A DNA stretch of 64,000 bases. Source: Streptomyces griseoaurantiacus. Its GTDB lineage: Bacteria > Actinomycetota > Actinomycetes > Streptomycetales > Streptomycetaceae. Positions 34,947 through 44,805 of this stretch are shown here, piece after piece; within the stretch, counting starts at the first letter, position 1, and each line of letters opens with the position of its first letter. The translations under genes were made by a program, and so were the position numbers. Below the pieces are notes generated by a model that was not told where the DNA came from, ran no database searches, and saw nothing but the letters and a program-made list of their open reading frames with translations. Location: NCBI GenBank assembly GCA_014656015.1, contig BNBP01000018.1, forward strand, positions 41,566 to 105,565. Reading direction: 5' to 3'.

Positions 34947-36689
34947 TCACGTGGCGCAGATTTGCTTGTCCGCGGTCGACTTGCCGTCGACGTCCGGCGC
35001 CTTGGAGGACTTCTTCAGCGGAATGCCGGCGCCCTTGAAGTCCTTGCCGAGGGTCAGCACGATCGCGGGCAGCCCCTGGGCGTTCTTCTCGCTCTCGCCG
35101 GGCTTCATCGCGGACCCGGGCAGCCCCATCAGGTCGGCCAGCTTGCGGGCCTGGTCGGCCTGGTCGGGGGAGTACTCCAGCGTCGTCTTCTCGAGCGGGG
35201 CGTCGGCGTTGCCGAGCTGGCTCGCCTTGGTGACCCCCTGCTGGTTCTGCAGCCAGGCCAGGGTCTCCTGGGCGCTGCCGGTGGCGGCGCCGCCGTTGTA
35301 GATGTCGACGCGCACGTCGGCGGCGGAGGAGCGGGAGCCCTTCAGCCGGGCGGCGATCGCCTTCTTCTCCTTCTTCTCCTTCTGCTTCACCTCGGTGAAG
35401 GAGACGTCGTCCTTGATCGCCTGGAACACGGCGGGAGCCGCCGTCTGATTGACGACGACCGTCGCCTTGATCTTCTCCAGGGGGTTGTCGATGACCGGGA
35501 CGGTGAGGAAGGTGATGTTCTTCGGCGGCACCTTCTTCAGCTCCAGCGCCATGTCCTTCAGCGTGCTCGCCTTGCCGATGCCCTGGTCGACGGTGAGCGC
35601 CTTGGTGGCGGCCTCGGCGAGCTTGTAGAGCTTGGTGGGGCTGGTCAGCGTGTCACCGGAGGACATCTTGCGGGCCAGGGAGCCCAGGAACTGCTGCTGC
35701 ACCTTGATCCGGTCCAGGTCGCCCTCGTTGCCGAAGGCGTGCCGGGTGCGGACGAAGGCGAGGGCCTGTTCGCCCTCCACGGTGGACTTGCCCTTGGGCA
35801 GCTTCAGGTGGGACTTCGGGTCGTCGATGTCCTTGCCGACGCACACCTCGACGCCGCCGACCGCCGAGGTCAGCGTCTTGACGGCGTTGAAGTCGGCCAT
35901 CATGAAGTGGTCGGGCTGGATCCCGGTGACTTCCTTGACCGTGCGCATGGTGCAGCCCGGGTCGCGCTCGAACTGGCCGAGGCTCGTGTTGAAGCGCTGG
36001 TTCGGCGTACCGGGGATGACCTTCTCGGTGCCGTCCTCCAGCTTGGTCGGGCAGTCCGGGATGTTGGTGATCAGGTCGCGCGGGATGCTCAGCGCGGTGG
36101 CGTTGGTCCGGTCCTTGGAGACGTGCAGCAGGATGTTGGTGTCGGCGTGACCGGCGCTGCCCTTGTCGCCGTACCCCTTGTTGCCCGCACCGGTGCGCTT
36201 GTCGGTGCCGATGATCAGCAGGTTGAAGGCCTCGTCCTTGCTGAAGCTGCTCTTGGCCGCGTCACCGACGTCCGTCGTGGTGATGTTTCCTTCGAGGTGC
36301 TTGAGGTACAGGTAACCTCCGCCCGCCGCGGCGACGAGCACGAAGGCCATGCTGCCGCCGGTCCACAGCAGTACTTTCTTGGCCTTGCCCTTCTTGGGCC
36401 TGCCGCCGCGGCGGCGGCCGGGCGGCTCCTCCGGGGCGCCGCGCCGGCGGCGCTGCCCTGGCAGGGCGTCGGGCGCCGGCGCCTTGGGAGCCGGCGCACT
36501 GCGGGAGCGCCCGGCGGGGGTGTTCCCGGTGCGGGGTCTGGGTACGGAGGACTGCGGAGAGGAAGGGGCCAATCGCAGTTCGTATTCGCCGGTGTCCGGG
36601 TTGAGTACCCACTGGTCTGCGGGGTCGATGTCGTCCGCCCGCCCACGGCCTTGCGCGTCCACGGTTTCCTGATCCTCCGTCGGGGCCAC
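34947..36689 (-). CDS. LCP family glycopolymer ligase with LytR_C domain, copy 4
   Basis: 580 residues from GTG 36689, with AAAGG 6 bases upstream. Cytoplasmic N-terminus contains WVLNPDTGEYELRL, a motif common in Streptomyces LCP proteins, then Pro/Arg-rich linker and RPKKGKAKKVLL before the anchor (TGGSMAFVLVAAAGGGYLYL). LCP domain: FNLLIIGTDKRTG, ADTNILLHVSKDRTNATALSIPRDL, DHFMMADFNAVKTLTSAVGGV and LAFVRTRHAFGNEGDLDRIKVQQQFL. The LytR_C domain (VRVDIYNGGAATGSA) follows. It is 290 bases upstream of copy 3 on the same strand, the gap holding its own putative leader; they may be an operon or separate units. Confidence 0.9.
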   Translation of the reverse strand: MAPTEDQETVDAQGRGRADDIDPADQWVLNPDTGEYELRLAPSSPQSSVPRPRTGNTPAGRSRSAPAPKAPAPDALPGQRRRRGAPEEPPGRRRGGRPKKGKAKKVLLWTGGSMAFVLVAAAGGGYLYLKHLEGNITTTDVGDAAKSSFSKDEAFNLLIIGTDKRTGAGNKGYGDKGSAGHADTNILLHVSKDRTNATALSIPRDLITNIPDCPTKLEDGTEKVIPGTPNQRFNTSLGQFERDPGCTMRTVKEVTGIQPDHFMMADFNAVKTLTSAVGGVEVCVGKDIDDPKSHLKLPKGKSTVEGEQALAFVRTRHAFGNEGDLDRIKVQQQFLGSLARKMSSGDTLTSPTKLYKLAEAATKALTVDQGIGKASTLKDMALELKKVPPKNITFLTVPVIDNPLEKIKATVVVNQTAAPAVFQAIKDDVSFTEVKQKEKKEKKAIAARLKGSRSSAADVRVDIYNGGAATGSAQETLAWLQNQQGVTKASQLGNADAPLEKTTLEYSPDQADQARKLADLMGLPGSAMKPGESEKNAQGLPAIVLTLGKDFKGAGIPLKKSSKAPDVDGKSTADKQICAT

Positions 36690-36923
36690 GCGGCGCCTTT
36701 CCCCTCAAAGGCGCTCGGGTCACTTCGTGCGATGCGTGAGCCCAGGACGGACCTCGGGGCAGTGCACCGGGTCGCTCACACTATCCGCCCGGTTGGGCCC
36801 TGAGCGACGGCAGTGCGCTTATTCACGTACCTACAACCGGGCAATCCGACCATTTCTCGAAGAGTTCTTAGCTCTGATGTTCCCTCTCTTGGTGTGTCCT
36901 TTACCCGTGTTGTTCGCCGAGGG

Positions 36924-36946
36924 TGCCGGAATCGGGCATTCCGGCA
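36924..36946 (-). terminator. Hairpin directly after the TIGR03089-type gene
   Basis: TGCCGGAAT (36924-36932) pairs with ATTCCGGCA (36938-36946) over 5 bases, starting 3 bases downstream of the minus-strand stop at 36950. Confidence 0.65.
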
Positions 36947-36949
36947 TCC

Positions 36950-37705
36950 TCAGCGCGCCGTCGCCGTGACGCGTTCCGCCTCGAGACGCTGGGTCAGTCG
37001 CTCCTCGGGCAGCGCGTCGAGGTTCCGGCACAGCACCACGGAGGCACCCGTGGCGAGCGGGGAGTACAGGCCGGCCGCGAGGCCCTCCCAGGTGTCGTAC
37101 GGACGTCCGGAGAGCAGGCGCGAACCCGGGCCCGTCAGGCCGAGCCCGGCCGCCTCGGCGCGGGCCCGCTCCACGACCTCCGCCCCGCTGAACTCCCGGC
37201 CCGCCACGATCAGTGCCGGTTCCTCGGGATCGACCGGCGCGTACGGGCGGAACAGGTCGCTCTGACCCGGTACCTCCACGGCGTAGTCGAGGAATCCCTC
37301 GGGGGGCTGCGGGAAGCGTCCGCCGAGGGGGCGCAGAGCGAGCGCGACGCGCTCCCCGGAACAGGTGCGCGCCGCGTCGAGCGAGTCCGGTCCGCTGACG
37401 ACGACGTCGGCGGCGCCCGGCTCGCCCGCCACGTCGGCGACCGCTCCCACCGAGGCGCACGCCAGCAGCCAGACCGCCGTCTGCCAGTGGCCGGGCAGCA
37501 GCAGGGCCACCCGGTCGCCGGGCTCCACGGACAGTTCGCCCTGGAGCAGATTGGCGGTCTTGGCCACCCAATTGGCGAAGGTGGCGACGGAGAGTTCGAC
37601 GCGTTCGCCCGTGGCGTCGTCGTAGAAGGTCACCAGGGGGCGCGCGGGGTCCGCGGCGAGCGCGGATCGCAGCAGGTCGGCAGGGGTGCGGTCGGTGGCG
37701 TTCAC
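36950..37705 (-). CDS. TIGR03089-like protein (N-terminal AMP-binding-like fragment family)
   Basis: About 251 residues. Resembles only the N-terminal part of acyl-CoA synthetase/AMP-binding enzymes: RPLVTFYDDATGERVELSVATFANWVAKTANLL, PGDRVALLLPGHWQTAVWLLACASVG, and DVVVSGPDSLD. The adenylation signature (TSGTTGxPK) and the C-terminal subdomain are absent, as in the short actinobacterial family I know as TIGR03089. So ATP-dependent acyl activation is unlikely and the function is unknown. GTG 37705 is used, since the longer frame to 37765 is Arg/Gly-rich without a ribosome site. Divergent from the PGRP amidase, with about 115 bases between them. Confidence 0.75.
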   Translation of the reverse strand: MNATDRTPADLLRSALAADPARPLVTFYDDATGERVELSVATFANWVAKTANLLQGELSVEPGDRVALLLPGHWQTAVWLLACASVGAVADVAGEPGAADVVVSGPDSLDAARTCSGERVALALRPLGGRFPQPPEGFLDYAVEVPGQSDLFRPYAPVDPEEPALIVAGREFSGAEVVERARAEAAGLGLTGPGSRLLSGRPYDTWEGLAAGLYSPLATGASVVLCRNLDALPEERLTQRLEAERVTATAR

Positions 37706-37820
37706 GCGCGCCAGCCTACGCGGGCGGGGCGCCCGGGACCCGCCGTACGGGCCACCCCGGGCCACCGGTTCGGCACAACGACGGCCGACGGCCCGTCATA
37801 TCCCGGATGGACAGATATGT

Positions 37821-39299
37821 ATGACTATGTCCAGGATCGAGAGCATGCGTGGATACCTTGCTTCCTCGATCGGCGTCACCTGCGCGGCGGCACTCACCCT
37901 GCCGCTCGCCCCGACCGCGGCGACCGCGGCCGCCGTGCCCTCGCGGACCGTCTCCACCGCGGCGCACGGGGCCGCCTCCGGGGCGGTCCCCGGCAGCACC
38001 CGGTCCCTCGCGCTCGCCCCCCTGCCCCGCACCCGGGCCGGAACGGGCGGGGACACCGACCCCGGCGCCCAGGGGCTGACCCGGCGTGAGGTGCGGCCGT
38101 TCTCGCTCCTCGGAGTGGTCTGGGACGACCCCCGCACCGCCCTGCACGGCACGGTCCAGGTCCGCACCCGTGCCACCGCCACCCACGAGTGGTCCGGCTG
38201 GCAGGAGGTGGAGACGCACAACGACGACCACGCGGCCGACCCCGGCACCGCCGAGAGCCGCTCCGGCCGGGTCCGCGGCTCCACCGCTCCGCTGTGGGTG
38301 GGCGATTCGGACGGCGTCGAGGTCCGGGTCCGCCCGGACACCGGATCCGCGGCGGGCGCCCCGGACGGAACGGCGGGTCCCGCGGCGGCGAAGGGTGCCG
38401 CCGACGCCTCGGACCCCGACCCCGCCGCCCGGGACCTCCCCGGCGGACTCCGCCTCGAACTCGTCGACCCCGGCGAGCAGCCCGGCACCGAATCGGCCCC
38501 GGCACCCGCCGCCGGCGCGGCCGCCACCGACCGCGCCCCCGCCCTGGACGCGCGCGCCGCCGAGACCGCCGCCGCCAACGCGGACCTCGCGCCCGCCGAC
38601 GCCACCGTCATCCCTGCCCTGTCGAAGGAGGAGACCGAGGAGGCGTTCGCCGAGAGCCTCCCGGACTCCGCCGAGGGCACCCGCGCCAAGCCGTACATCG
38701 GCCCCCGCCCGAGCATCACCACCCGCCGCGGCTGGGGCGCCGACGAGAAGATCCGCAAGGGCGGCTTCCTGTACACCAAGAAGGTCAAGGCCGCCTTCGT
38801 GCACCACACCGCGACCGGCAACAACTACACGTGCGCGCAGGCGCCCTCGGTGATCCGCGGCATCTACCGCTACCACGTGCTGAGCAGCGGCTGGCGGGAC
38901 ATCGGCTACAACTTCCTCGTCGACAAGTGCGGGAAGATCTACGAGGGCCGCGCGGGCGGGGTCGCCAAGGCCGTCATGGGCGCCCACACCCTCGGGTTCA
39001 ACACCGACAGCACCGGCATCGCCGTGCTCGGCACCTACACCTCCAAGAAGCCCTCCGCCGCCGCGGTGAAGGCCGTCGCGCGCCTGACGGCGTGGAAGCT
39101 CGGCCTCTACGGGGTCAATCCCAAGGGCAAGACATACCTGACGTCCGGAGGTGGCAACCTCTACGCGAAGGGCCGGAAGGTGCACCTGCACACGATCTCC
39201 GGCCACCGGGACGGCTTCGCCACGAGCTGCCCGGGCAAGCGCCTGTACGCCAAGCTCGGCTCGGCCAGGTCCACCTCGGCGGGCTACCAGGGGCGCTGA
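37821..39299 (+). CDS. Secreted N-acetylmuramoyl-L-alanine amidase (PGRP/AMI_2 domain)
   Basis: About 492 residues. A signal peptide (MRGYLASSIGVTCAAALTL...TAATAAA, cut near residue 37) is followed by a 250-residue Ala/Pro/Asp-rich region containing a beta-rich block (FSLLGVVWDDPRTALHGTVQVRTR...WSGWQEV). The C-terminal PGRP domain starts near residue 297 (RPSITTRRGWGADEKIR). Zinc and catalytic residues: VHHTATGNNY (His), GYNFLVDKCGKIYEGRAGG and SGHRDGFATSCPGK (His, Cys). It would cut the amide between MurNAc and L-Ala in peptidoglycan. ATG 37845 is an alternative start. Not coupled to the next gene. Confidence 0.92.
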   Translation: MTMSRIESMRGYLASSIGVTCAAALTLPLAPTAATAAAVPSRTVSTAAHGAASGAVPGSTRSLALAPLPRTRAGTGGDTDPGAQGLTRREVRPFSLLGVVWDDPRTALHGTVQVRTRATATHEWSGWQEVETHNDDHAADPGTAESRSGRVRGSTAPLWVGDSDGVEVRVRPDTGSAAGAPDGTAGPAAAKGAADASDPDPAARDLPGGLRLELVDPGEQPGTESAPAPAAGAAATDRAPALDARAAETAAANADLAPADATVIPALSKEETEEAFAESLPDSAEGTRAKPYIGPRPSITTRRGWGADEKIRKGGFLYTKKVKAAFVHHTATGNNYTCAQAPSVIRGIYRYHVLSSGWRDIGYNFLVDKCGKIYEGRAGGVAKAVMGAHTLGFNTDSTGIAVLGTYTSKKPSAAAVKAVARLTAWKLGLYGVNPKGKTYLTSGGGNLYAKGRKVHLHTISGHRDGFATSCPGKRLYAKLGSARSTSAGYQGR

Positions 39300-39547
39300 C
39301 GGCACGTCCGCACCCGCGTTCGCCGCAAAACACCATAAAGTGCCCGAGGCGGGCCCGGGCGAACGTCGCCACGCTCGTCGAACCCGCGCGCGAACCGTCC
39401 TCGATCCGGCTTCGGCCCGTCCCCGGGGCCGCCCCACAGACGGCCCCGGGGACGCATCCGAGGCGCCTCGAAAGCGCGTCGAACGGACTGCATACACTGA
39501 CCGGCCGAGGGGCCTCGGCCGGTCCCGGCAGGAAGCGGAGACGACAG

Positions 39548-40630
39548 GTGACAGAAGCGATCCTCCTGGTCGGGGGCAGAGGCACCCGCCTGCGCCCGCT
39601 CACGGTGCACACCCCCAAGCCGATGCTTCCGGCGGCCGGCGTCCCCTTCCTCACCCACCAGCTCGCCCGGGCCCGGGCGGCGGGCGTGGACCACATCGTG
39701 CTCGCCACCTCCTACCTCGCCGAGGTCTTCGAGCCCTACTTCGGCGACGGCTCCTCCCTCGGCCTCCACCTCGAGTACGTCACCGAGGAGGAACCGCTCG
39801 GCACCGGCGGCGCCATCAGGAACGTGGCCGGACGCCTCCACTCCGGCCCCGAGCAGCCGGTCCTCGTCTTCAACGGCGACATCCTCACCGGCCTGGACAT
39901 CCGCGCCCTCGTCCGCACGCACGAGACGACCGGGGCGGACGTCTCCCTGCACCTGACGCGGGTGACCGACCCGCGCGCGTACGGGCTGGTCCCCACCGAC
40001 GCCACGGGGCGGGTGACGGCGTTCCTGGAGAAGCCGCAGACCCCCGAGGAGATCGTCACCGACCAGATCAACGCGGGCGCCTACGTCTTCCGGCGCTCCG
40101 TCATCGACACCATCCCGGCCGGCCGCCCGGTCTCGGTCGAGCGCGAGACCTTCCCCGGACTGCTCGCCGCCGGCGCCCATCTGCAGGGCATGGTCGACTC
40201 CACCTACTGGCTCGACCTCGGCACCCCCGCCGCGTTCGTGCGCGGCTCGGCCGACCTGGTCCTCGGCCGCGCCCCCTCCCCGGCGGTCCCCGGCCGCTGC
40301 GGCGACCGCCTGGTCCTTCCGACGGCCGAGGTCGCCACGGACGCCAAGCTCACCGGCGGCACGGTGGTCGGCGAGGGCGCGTGCGTGGGGGAGGGCGCCC
40401 GGATCAGCGGCAGCACCGTGCTCTCCGGCGCCGTCGTGGAACCCGGCGCGGTCATCACCGACTCCATGATCGGCGCCCACTCCCGCGTCGGCCGCCGCAC
40501 GATCCTCACGGGCGCGGTGATCGGCGACGGCGCGAGCGTCGGCCCCGACAACGAACTCCGCGAGGGCACCCGGATCTGGTGCGACGCCCACATCCCGGCG
40601 GGCGCGGTGCGCTTCTCCTCGGACGAGTAG
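39548..40630 (+). CDS. Sugar-1-phosphate nucleotidyltransferase, mannose-1-P guanylyltransferase type
   Basis: 360 residues from GTG 39548. Nucleotidyltransferase domain: ILLVGGRGTRLRPLTVHTPKPMLP (GTP/sugar-P site), VFNGDILTGLD (metal Asp), FLEKP and AGAYVFRRSVID, then a left-handed hexapeptide repeat helix (residues 270-350, GTVVGEGACVGEGARISGSTVLSG...). Architecture matches ManC/GMP1-type mannose-1-phosphate guanylyltransferases and some glucose-1-P transferases. I recall the S. coelicolor counterpart (SCO3039) being listed as a mannosyl-nucleotide candidate, consistent with manB and manA nearby. Exact nucleotide and sugar are unproven. Confidence 0.87.
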   Translation: MTEAILLVGGRGTRLRPLTVHTPKPMLPAAGVPFLTHQLARARAAGVDHIVLATSYLAEVFEPYFGDGSSLGLHLEYVTEEEPLGTGGAIRNVAGRLHSGPEQPVLVFNGDILTGLDIRALVRTHETTGADVSLHLTRVTDPRAYGLVPTDATGRVTAFLEKPQTPEEIVTDQINAGAYVFRRSVIDTIPAGRPVSVERETFPGLLAAGAHLQGMVDSTYWLDLGTPAAFVRGSADLVLGRAPSPAVPGRCGDRLVLPTAEVATDAKLTGGTVVGEGACVGEGARISGSTVLSGAVVEPGAVITDSMIGAHSRVGRRTILTGAVIGDGASVGPDNELREGTRIWCDAHIPAGAVRFSSDE

Positions 40631-40644
40631 GCGGGCCGGGCGGA

Positions 40645-40664
40645 CGCGCCCCGCGAGGGGCGCG
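40645..40664. terminator. 8-bp hairpin after the nucleotidyltransferase gene
   Basis: CGCGCCCC (40645-40652) pairs with GGGGCGCG (40657-40664) around GCGA, 14 bases after the stop and before the convergent DNA glycosylase. Confidence 0.6.
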
Positions 40665-40723
40665 GGGCCGTGTCCGGCCACCGCGGGCGGCGGGGCGTGA
40701 ACCTCCGGGCGCGCCCGCGCCGC

Positions 40724-41749
40724 TCACAGCCGCCCGATGTCCCCCCGCCGCATCCGCGGCGCCCGGCGCGGCGGCACCCGCCCGCTCAGCAGCACCAGCC
40801 GGGCCGCCCGGTGCCGCTGCCCCTGCTCCGCGTACGGCTCGAGGAGCGACAGCATCACCGCGTCGTCCGCGTGCCGGTCGCCCGCGAGGGCGAAGCCCAC
40901 GATCCCCGGCAGATGCAGATCGCCCACGGTCACCTCGTCCGCCGCCCCGTGACTGCGCTGCACGGTCTCCGCAGAGGTCCACGGCCCGATCCCCGGCACC
41001 ACTTCGAGCCGGGCCCGTGCCTGCGCCGGGGGCAGCCCCACCGTCTGCTCCAGCCGCGCGGCCAGCCGCACCGCCCGCAGGATCGTCGAGGCCCGCTTGT
41101 CGTCGACCCCGGCCCTGTGCCACTCCCAGGACGGGATCAGCGCCCACGTCCGCGGCTCGGGCACCACCCACATCCGCCCCGCCGCCGGCCCCGGCGCCTC
41201 GTCGCCGAACTTCCGCACGAGCAGCCGCCACGCCCGGTACGCCTCGTCCGTGGTCACCTTCTGCTCGAGCACGGACGGGATCAGGGATTCCAGCACCAGA
41301 CCGGTCCGCGTCAGCCGCAGCCCCGGCCGTCGGTGCCGGACCGTGGCGAGCAGCCGGTGCCGCGGCGCGAACGCCTCGGGATCGTCGAGCGACCCCAGCA
41401 TCTCCGGCAGCTTCTCCAGCAGCCACGGGGCGCCGGGCCCCCAGGCCTCCGCCTCGGCGGCCCCGCCGCGCACGGCGACCCGCAGCGTCCCCGGGCCGAG
41501 CGGCGTGCGGCCGGTCCGCCACACCGACCCGTCCGGCGTCGTACGGAAGGTCGGGTCGCCGGGACCGCGCCGCAGCGGGCCGAGCACCAGGCCGAGGTCG
41601 AGCGGCCACGGCAGCGCCCAGGACCGCCGCAGCCCGGTGACGGGGCGGGTGGCCTGCTCGGGCACGCCCGCCGGCCCGGCCGGGGGTACGACGACCTCCC
41701 CGCCGCGCACGGTCGTACGCGTGGGCCGAGGTGCGAAGCGTCCAGCCAC
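40724..41749 (-). CDS. AlkA-like DNA-3-methyladenine glycosylase (HhH-GPD)
   Basis: 341 residues. HhH-GPD base-excision glycosylase: long variable N-terminal domain, then VLEQKVTTDEAYRAWRLLVRKFG, the helix-hairpin-helix LEVVPGIGPWTSAETVQRSHG, and the catalytic Asp in EVTVGDLHLPGIVG. Would remove alkylated bases. Lacks an iron-sulfur cluster and the Lys of bifunctional lyases. GTG 41749 is the only start that keeps the whole frame, but the sequence before it is pyrimidine-rich, with no ribosome site, so the start may be wrong. Upstream on the same strand are fbiB and fbiA, about 200 bases away. Confidence 0.85.
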   Translation of the reverse strand: MAGRFAPRPTRTTVRGGEVVVPPAGPAGVPEQATRPVTGLRRSWALPWPLDLGLVLGPLRRGPGDPTFRTTPDGSVWRTGRTPLGPGTLRVAVRGGAAEAEAWGPGAPWLLEKLPEMLGSLDDPEAFAPRHRLLATVRHRRPGLRLTRTGLVLESLIPSVLEQKVTTDEAYRAWRLLVRKFGDEAPGPAAGRMWVVPEPRTWALIPSWEWHRAGVDDKRASTILRAVRLAARLEQTVGLPPAQARARLEVVPGIGPWTSAETVQRSHGAADEVTVGDLHLPGIVGFALAGDRHADDAVMLSLLEPYAEQGQRHRAARLVLLSGRVPPRRAPRMRRGDIGRL

Positions 41750-41943
41750 GGAGGAGGTCCCTGGGAAGGAGGGGGCGAAAGGTGCCCTACGAGAGTAGGC
41801 GCCGCCCCGCGCCCCGGTTCACGAAACGGGTGTGCCGCCCGTCACCGCGGCGCGAGCGGCGCGGGCGACGGGCGGCCGGTGGGTGCGCCGGGCCGGTGGG
41901 TGCCACCGTCGGCGCCCTCCGGTGCCCCTCGCGCGGCCCGACC

Positions 41944-43263
41944 TCAGCGCACCGTGAGGAAGTCCTCCGGGTCCCGCGCGTCCCGGGCCCGGGGCTCCTC
42001 GGCCGGATGCCCCACCGCCACCGCGCCCATCGGCTCCCACGCCCGCGGCAGTTCCAGCACCTCGCGCACGACGTCCCGGCAGAACATCGTCGAGGACACC
42101 CACGCCGAGCCCAGCCGCTCCCCGGCGAGCGCGACCAGGAAGTTCTGCACCCCGGCGCCCGTGGCGACCACGAACATCTCCCGCTCGGCCGCGTCCCGCC
42201 GCGCGTCGCCGTAGGTGTGCGAGCCGTCCGTGACCATGCACGGCACCACCAGGTACGGCGCCTCGCGCAGCACGTCCCCGCGGCGGACCCGCCTTGCGAT
42301 GGACTCCTCGCTCTTGCCGTCGCCGCGCAGGTCGGCGATCCACGCCTCCCGCATGGCGTCCAGGAGCCGGGCGCGCGCCCCGGGGGACTCCAGCAGGACG
42401 AACCGCCACGGCGTGGTGTGGTGCGGGGCGGGCGCGGTGACCGCCGCGGCCACCGCCCGCCGTACGGCACCGGCGTCGACGGGCTCGTCGGTGAACGCCC
42501 GCACCGTGCGCCGCTGCGTCACCGCCTCCCGTACCGCCTCCGAGGTGCCCAGCCGGAACATGTCGTCCCGCGCGCCGCGCACCAGCGCCCGCGCCCCGAC
42601 GGCGTCGCCCTCGGCGTCCGCCTCGACGAGGTGCGGCAGTCCGCGCACCACGGCCACCGGCAGCCCGGCGGCCTTGCCCTTGACCAGGTCGCCGGCGGCG
42701 GCCAGTTCGTCGGCGGCGGCGACGACCGTGACGTTCAGCGGATTGCCGTGGGCGTCGGTGCCGCCGCGCAGGTCGTCCAGGACCCGCACGCCCGCGGCGC
42801 CGATCGCCACGTCCGTCAGCCCGGAGCGCCAGGGGCGCCCGAAGGTGTCGGTGATCAGGACCCCGACCTCGACCCCGAGCGTCTCCCGCAGCCCCGCCCG
42901 CAACGCCCGCGCGGAGGCGTCCGGCTCCTCGGGCAGCAGCAGCACGGTGCCCTCGGGGGTGTTGGAGGCGTCGACCCCGGCGGCGGCCATCACCAGACCC
43001 TGCCGGTTCTCGACGATGCGCAGCGGTCCGCGCCGCGCCACGACCCGTACGGTCTCGGCGTCGATCGCGGCCTCCCGGTCGGCGGCCCGCAGCATCCGGC
43101 CCTCCGCCTTGGACACGATCTTGGAGGTGACGAGCAGGACGTCACCGTCGGCCAGGCCCGGCTCGGCGGCGGCGATCAGCTTGGCGAGGTCGTCCCCCTC
43201 CCGCACCTCGGGCAGTCCGGGCACGGCCCACACCCGGTATGCGGCACCCGCGTCCCCGCTCAC
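41944..43263 (-). CDS. fbiB: Coenzyme F420:L-glutamate ligase fused to nitroreductase-like domain (FbiB)
   Basis: 439 residues. N-terminal CofE domain (residues 10-245: [49 protein letters not shown] and [19 protein letters not shown]) adds glutamates to F420-0. The C-terminal FMN-binding nitroreductase fold ([16 protein letters not shown]..., [24 protein letters not shown]) completes the mycobacterial-type FbiB. GTG 43263 overlaps the fbiA stop by GTGA. In mycobacteria this domain reduces dehydro-F420-0, so it is likely the same here. F420 serves many redox enzymes of streptomycetes. Confidence 0.94.
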   Translation of the reverse strand: MSGDAGAAYRVWAVPGLPEVREGDDLAKLIAAAEPGLADGDVLLVTSKIVSKAEGRMLRAADREAAIDAETVRVVARRGPLRIVENRQGLVMAAAGVDASNTPEGTVLLLPEEPDASARALRAGLRETLGVEVGVLITDTFGRPWRSGLTDVAIGAAGVRVLDDLRGGTDAHGNPLNVTVVAAADELAAAGDLVKGKAAGLPVAVVRGLPHLVEADAEGDAVGARALVRGARDDMFRLGTSEAVREAVTQRRTVRAFTDEPVDAGAVRRAVAAAVTAPAPHHTTPWRFVLLESPGARARLLDAMREAWIADLRGDGKSEESIARRVRRGDVLREAPYLVVPCMVTDGSHTYGDARRDAAEREMFVVATGAGVQNFLVALAGERLGSAWVSSTMFCRDVVREVLELPRAWEPMGAVAVGHPAEEPRARDARDPEDFLTVR

Positions 43264-44219
43264 GCGACCCGCACCTCCTCGGCCAGCGCGAGCGCCTCCC
43301 GTGCCATCTGCGCCGCCGCCTCCAGGTCGGTCATCATCAGCGGTACGGCACGGCAGCGGATGCCGGCCTCCTCGACCCGTCCGACCGCGCCCTCGTCGAC
43401 CGTGTCGACCAGCCAGCCGTCCAGCAGCCCCGAGCCGTAGTGCTCGGCGACCGCCGCGGCCGACGACTCCACGCCGACCGCCGCGAGCACCTTGTCGGCC
43501 ATGCCGCGCACGGGCGCGTCGCCGACGATGGGGGAGAGGCCGACGACCGGCACCCCGGCCTCGGCGATCGCCTCGCGGATGCCGGGGACGGCGAGGATGG
43601 TGCCCACGGACACCACGGGGTTGGACGGCGGGAAGAGGATGACGTCCGCCTCGGCGATCGCCTCCAGCACCCCCGGCGCGGGCTTCGCCTGCTCGGCGCC
43701 GACCGGGACGACGGCCTGGGCGGGCACGGAGGCGCGCAGCCGCACCCAGTACTCCTGGAAGTGCACCGCCTTGCGCTCACCGTCCAGTTCCACGGCGACG
43801 TGCGTCTCGACGCGGTCGTCCGACATCGGCAGGAGCCGCACCCCCGGCCGCCACCGGTCGCACAGCGCCTCGGTCACCGCGCTGAGCGGGTAACCCGCGC
43901 CCAGCATCTGCGTCCGCACGATGTGCGTCGCGAAGTCCCGGTCGCCGAGCCCGAACCACTCGGGTCCCACGCCGTAGGCCGCGAGTTCCTCCTTGAGGTG
44001 GAAGGTCTCCTCGGACCGGCCCCAGCCCTGCTCCTCGTTGATGCCGCCGCCGAGCGTGTACATCACCGTGTCGAGGTCCGGGCAGACCTTCAGCCCGAAG
44101 AGATGGATGTCGTCCCCGGTGTTCCCGATGACGGTGACCTCCGCGTCGGGCACGGCGGCACGCAGTCCGCGCAGAAAACGAGCCCCACCGATCCCACCGG
44201 CCAAAACCACAATCCGCAT
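43260..44219 (-). CDS. fbiA: 2-phospho-L-lactate (or phosphoenolpyruvate-derived) transferase FbiA
   Basis: 319 residues from ATG 44219 (a GTG two codons earlier is the alternative; neither has a clear ribosome site). CofD family: the N-terminal [46 protein letters not shown] and [15 protein letters not shown], then [19 protein letters not shown] and [14 protein letters not shown]. Joins the lactyl or enolpyruvyl moiety to Fo in coenzyme F420 synthesis. Forms a translationally coupled pair with fbiB. Divergently it faces nothing for 60 bases, then lies next to the cysteine dioxygenase gene on the same strand. Confidence 0.95.
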   Translation of the reverse strand: MRIVVLAGGIGGARFLRGLRAAVPDAEVTVIGNTGDDIHLFGLKVCPDLDTVMYTLGGGINEEQGWGRSEETFHLKEELAAYGVGPEWFGLGDRDFATHIVRTQMLGAGYPLSAVTEALCDRWRPGVRLLPMSDDRVETHVAVELDGERKAVHFQEYWVRLRASVPAQAVVPVGAEQAKPAPGVLEAIAEADVILFPPSNPVVSVGTILAVPGIREAIAEAGVPVVGLSPIVGDAPVRGMADKVLAAVGVESSAAAVAEHYGSGLLDGWLVDTVDEGAVGRVEEAGIRCRAVPLMMTDLEAAAQMAREALALAEEVRVA

Positions 44220-44286
44220 GGGCACAGTGTGTCAGCCGCCACCGACAAAGCGCACCGAAGGGGGCGCTCCGGCCGGCGCGCGGAGG

Positions 44287-44805
44287 TCAGACTGCGCCCA
44301 GGGAGGCCGGGGGAGTCGCGGGGGCGCAGGCTCCCACCCCCACTCCGGGCACCACCGGCATCTCCGTCAGCCCCGGGAAGTACACGTGCAGGCTCACCGC
44401 GGGCGACAGCGTGTCGTTGACCACCTCGTGCGCGTACCCGGCCCCGAACACCCGCTGCACTCCCGCCCCCAGGGCCCGCACCCCCCGCTCGCTCCGCTCG
44501 GTCAGCACCCCGTCCAGCACCGTCAGCACGCCCGAGGACCGCCCGTGTCCGTGGGGCCCGGTGCCCTGTCCCGGTACCCACGACAGCAGCCACACCTCAT
44601 AGCCGGGCCCGGTGCGCAGCCGGTGGTACCAGCGGGACGTCGCGTCGTACTGGACGAGCGGTTCCCACTGCGCGCGGTCGGCCGCGAGGGCCCGCGCCAG
44701 ACCGGCGAACTCGGCCACGGTGGAGGGGTGTTCGCGCGGCGGCTGCAGCAGGTGCGGTACTTCGAGGATGTCGCCGGCGATCTGGAGGTCGCTGTCGCTG
44801 TTCAT
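44287..44805 (-). CDS. Cysteine dioxygenase type I
   Basis: 172 residues. Cupin with the iron-binding histidines in GPHGHGRSSG (HxH) and GYAHEVVN, plus typical TSRWYHRLRTGPGYEVWLLSWVPGQGTG. Oxidises L-cysteine to cysteine sulfinate with O2. ATG 44805 has GAGGAAC 9-10 bases upstream; the frame is open to 44934 without a better site. The 300-base leader contains a short Cys-codon ORF and mutually exclusive hairpins, so expression is probably set by cysteine availability. Gene starts 65 bases after fbiA on the same strand, but seems an independent unit. Confidence 0.9.
   Translation of the reverse strand: MNSDSDLQIAGDILEVPHLLQPPREHPSTVAEFAGLARALAADRAQWEPLVQYDATSRWYHRLRTGPGYEVWLLSWVPGQGTGPHGHGRSSGVLTVLDGVLTERSERGVRALGAGVQRVFGAGYAHEVVNDTLSPAVSLHVYFPGLTEMPVVPGVGVGACAPATPPASLGAV

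Noticed and set aside
37686..37820. N-terminal extension of the amidase gene
   Set aside because: The open frame continues upstream, but the signal peptide begins at the internal ATGs (37821/37845) and the extension is antisense to the TIGR03089-like gene start.
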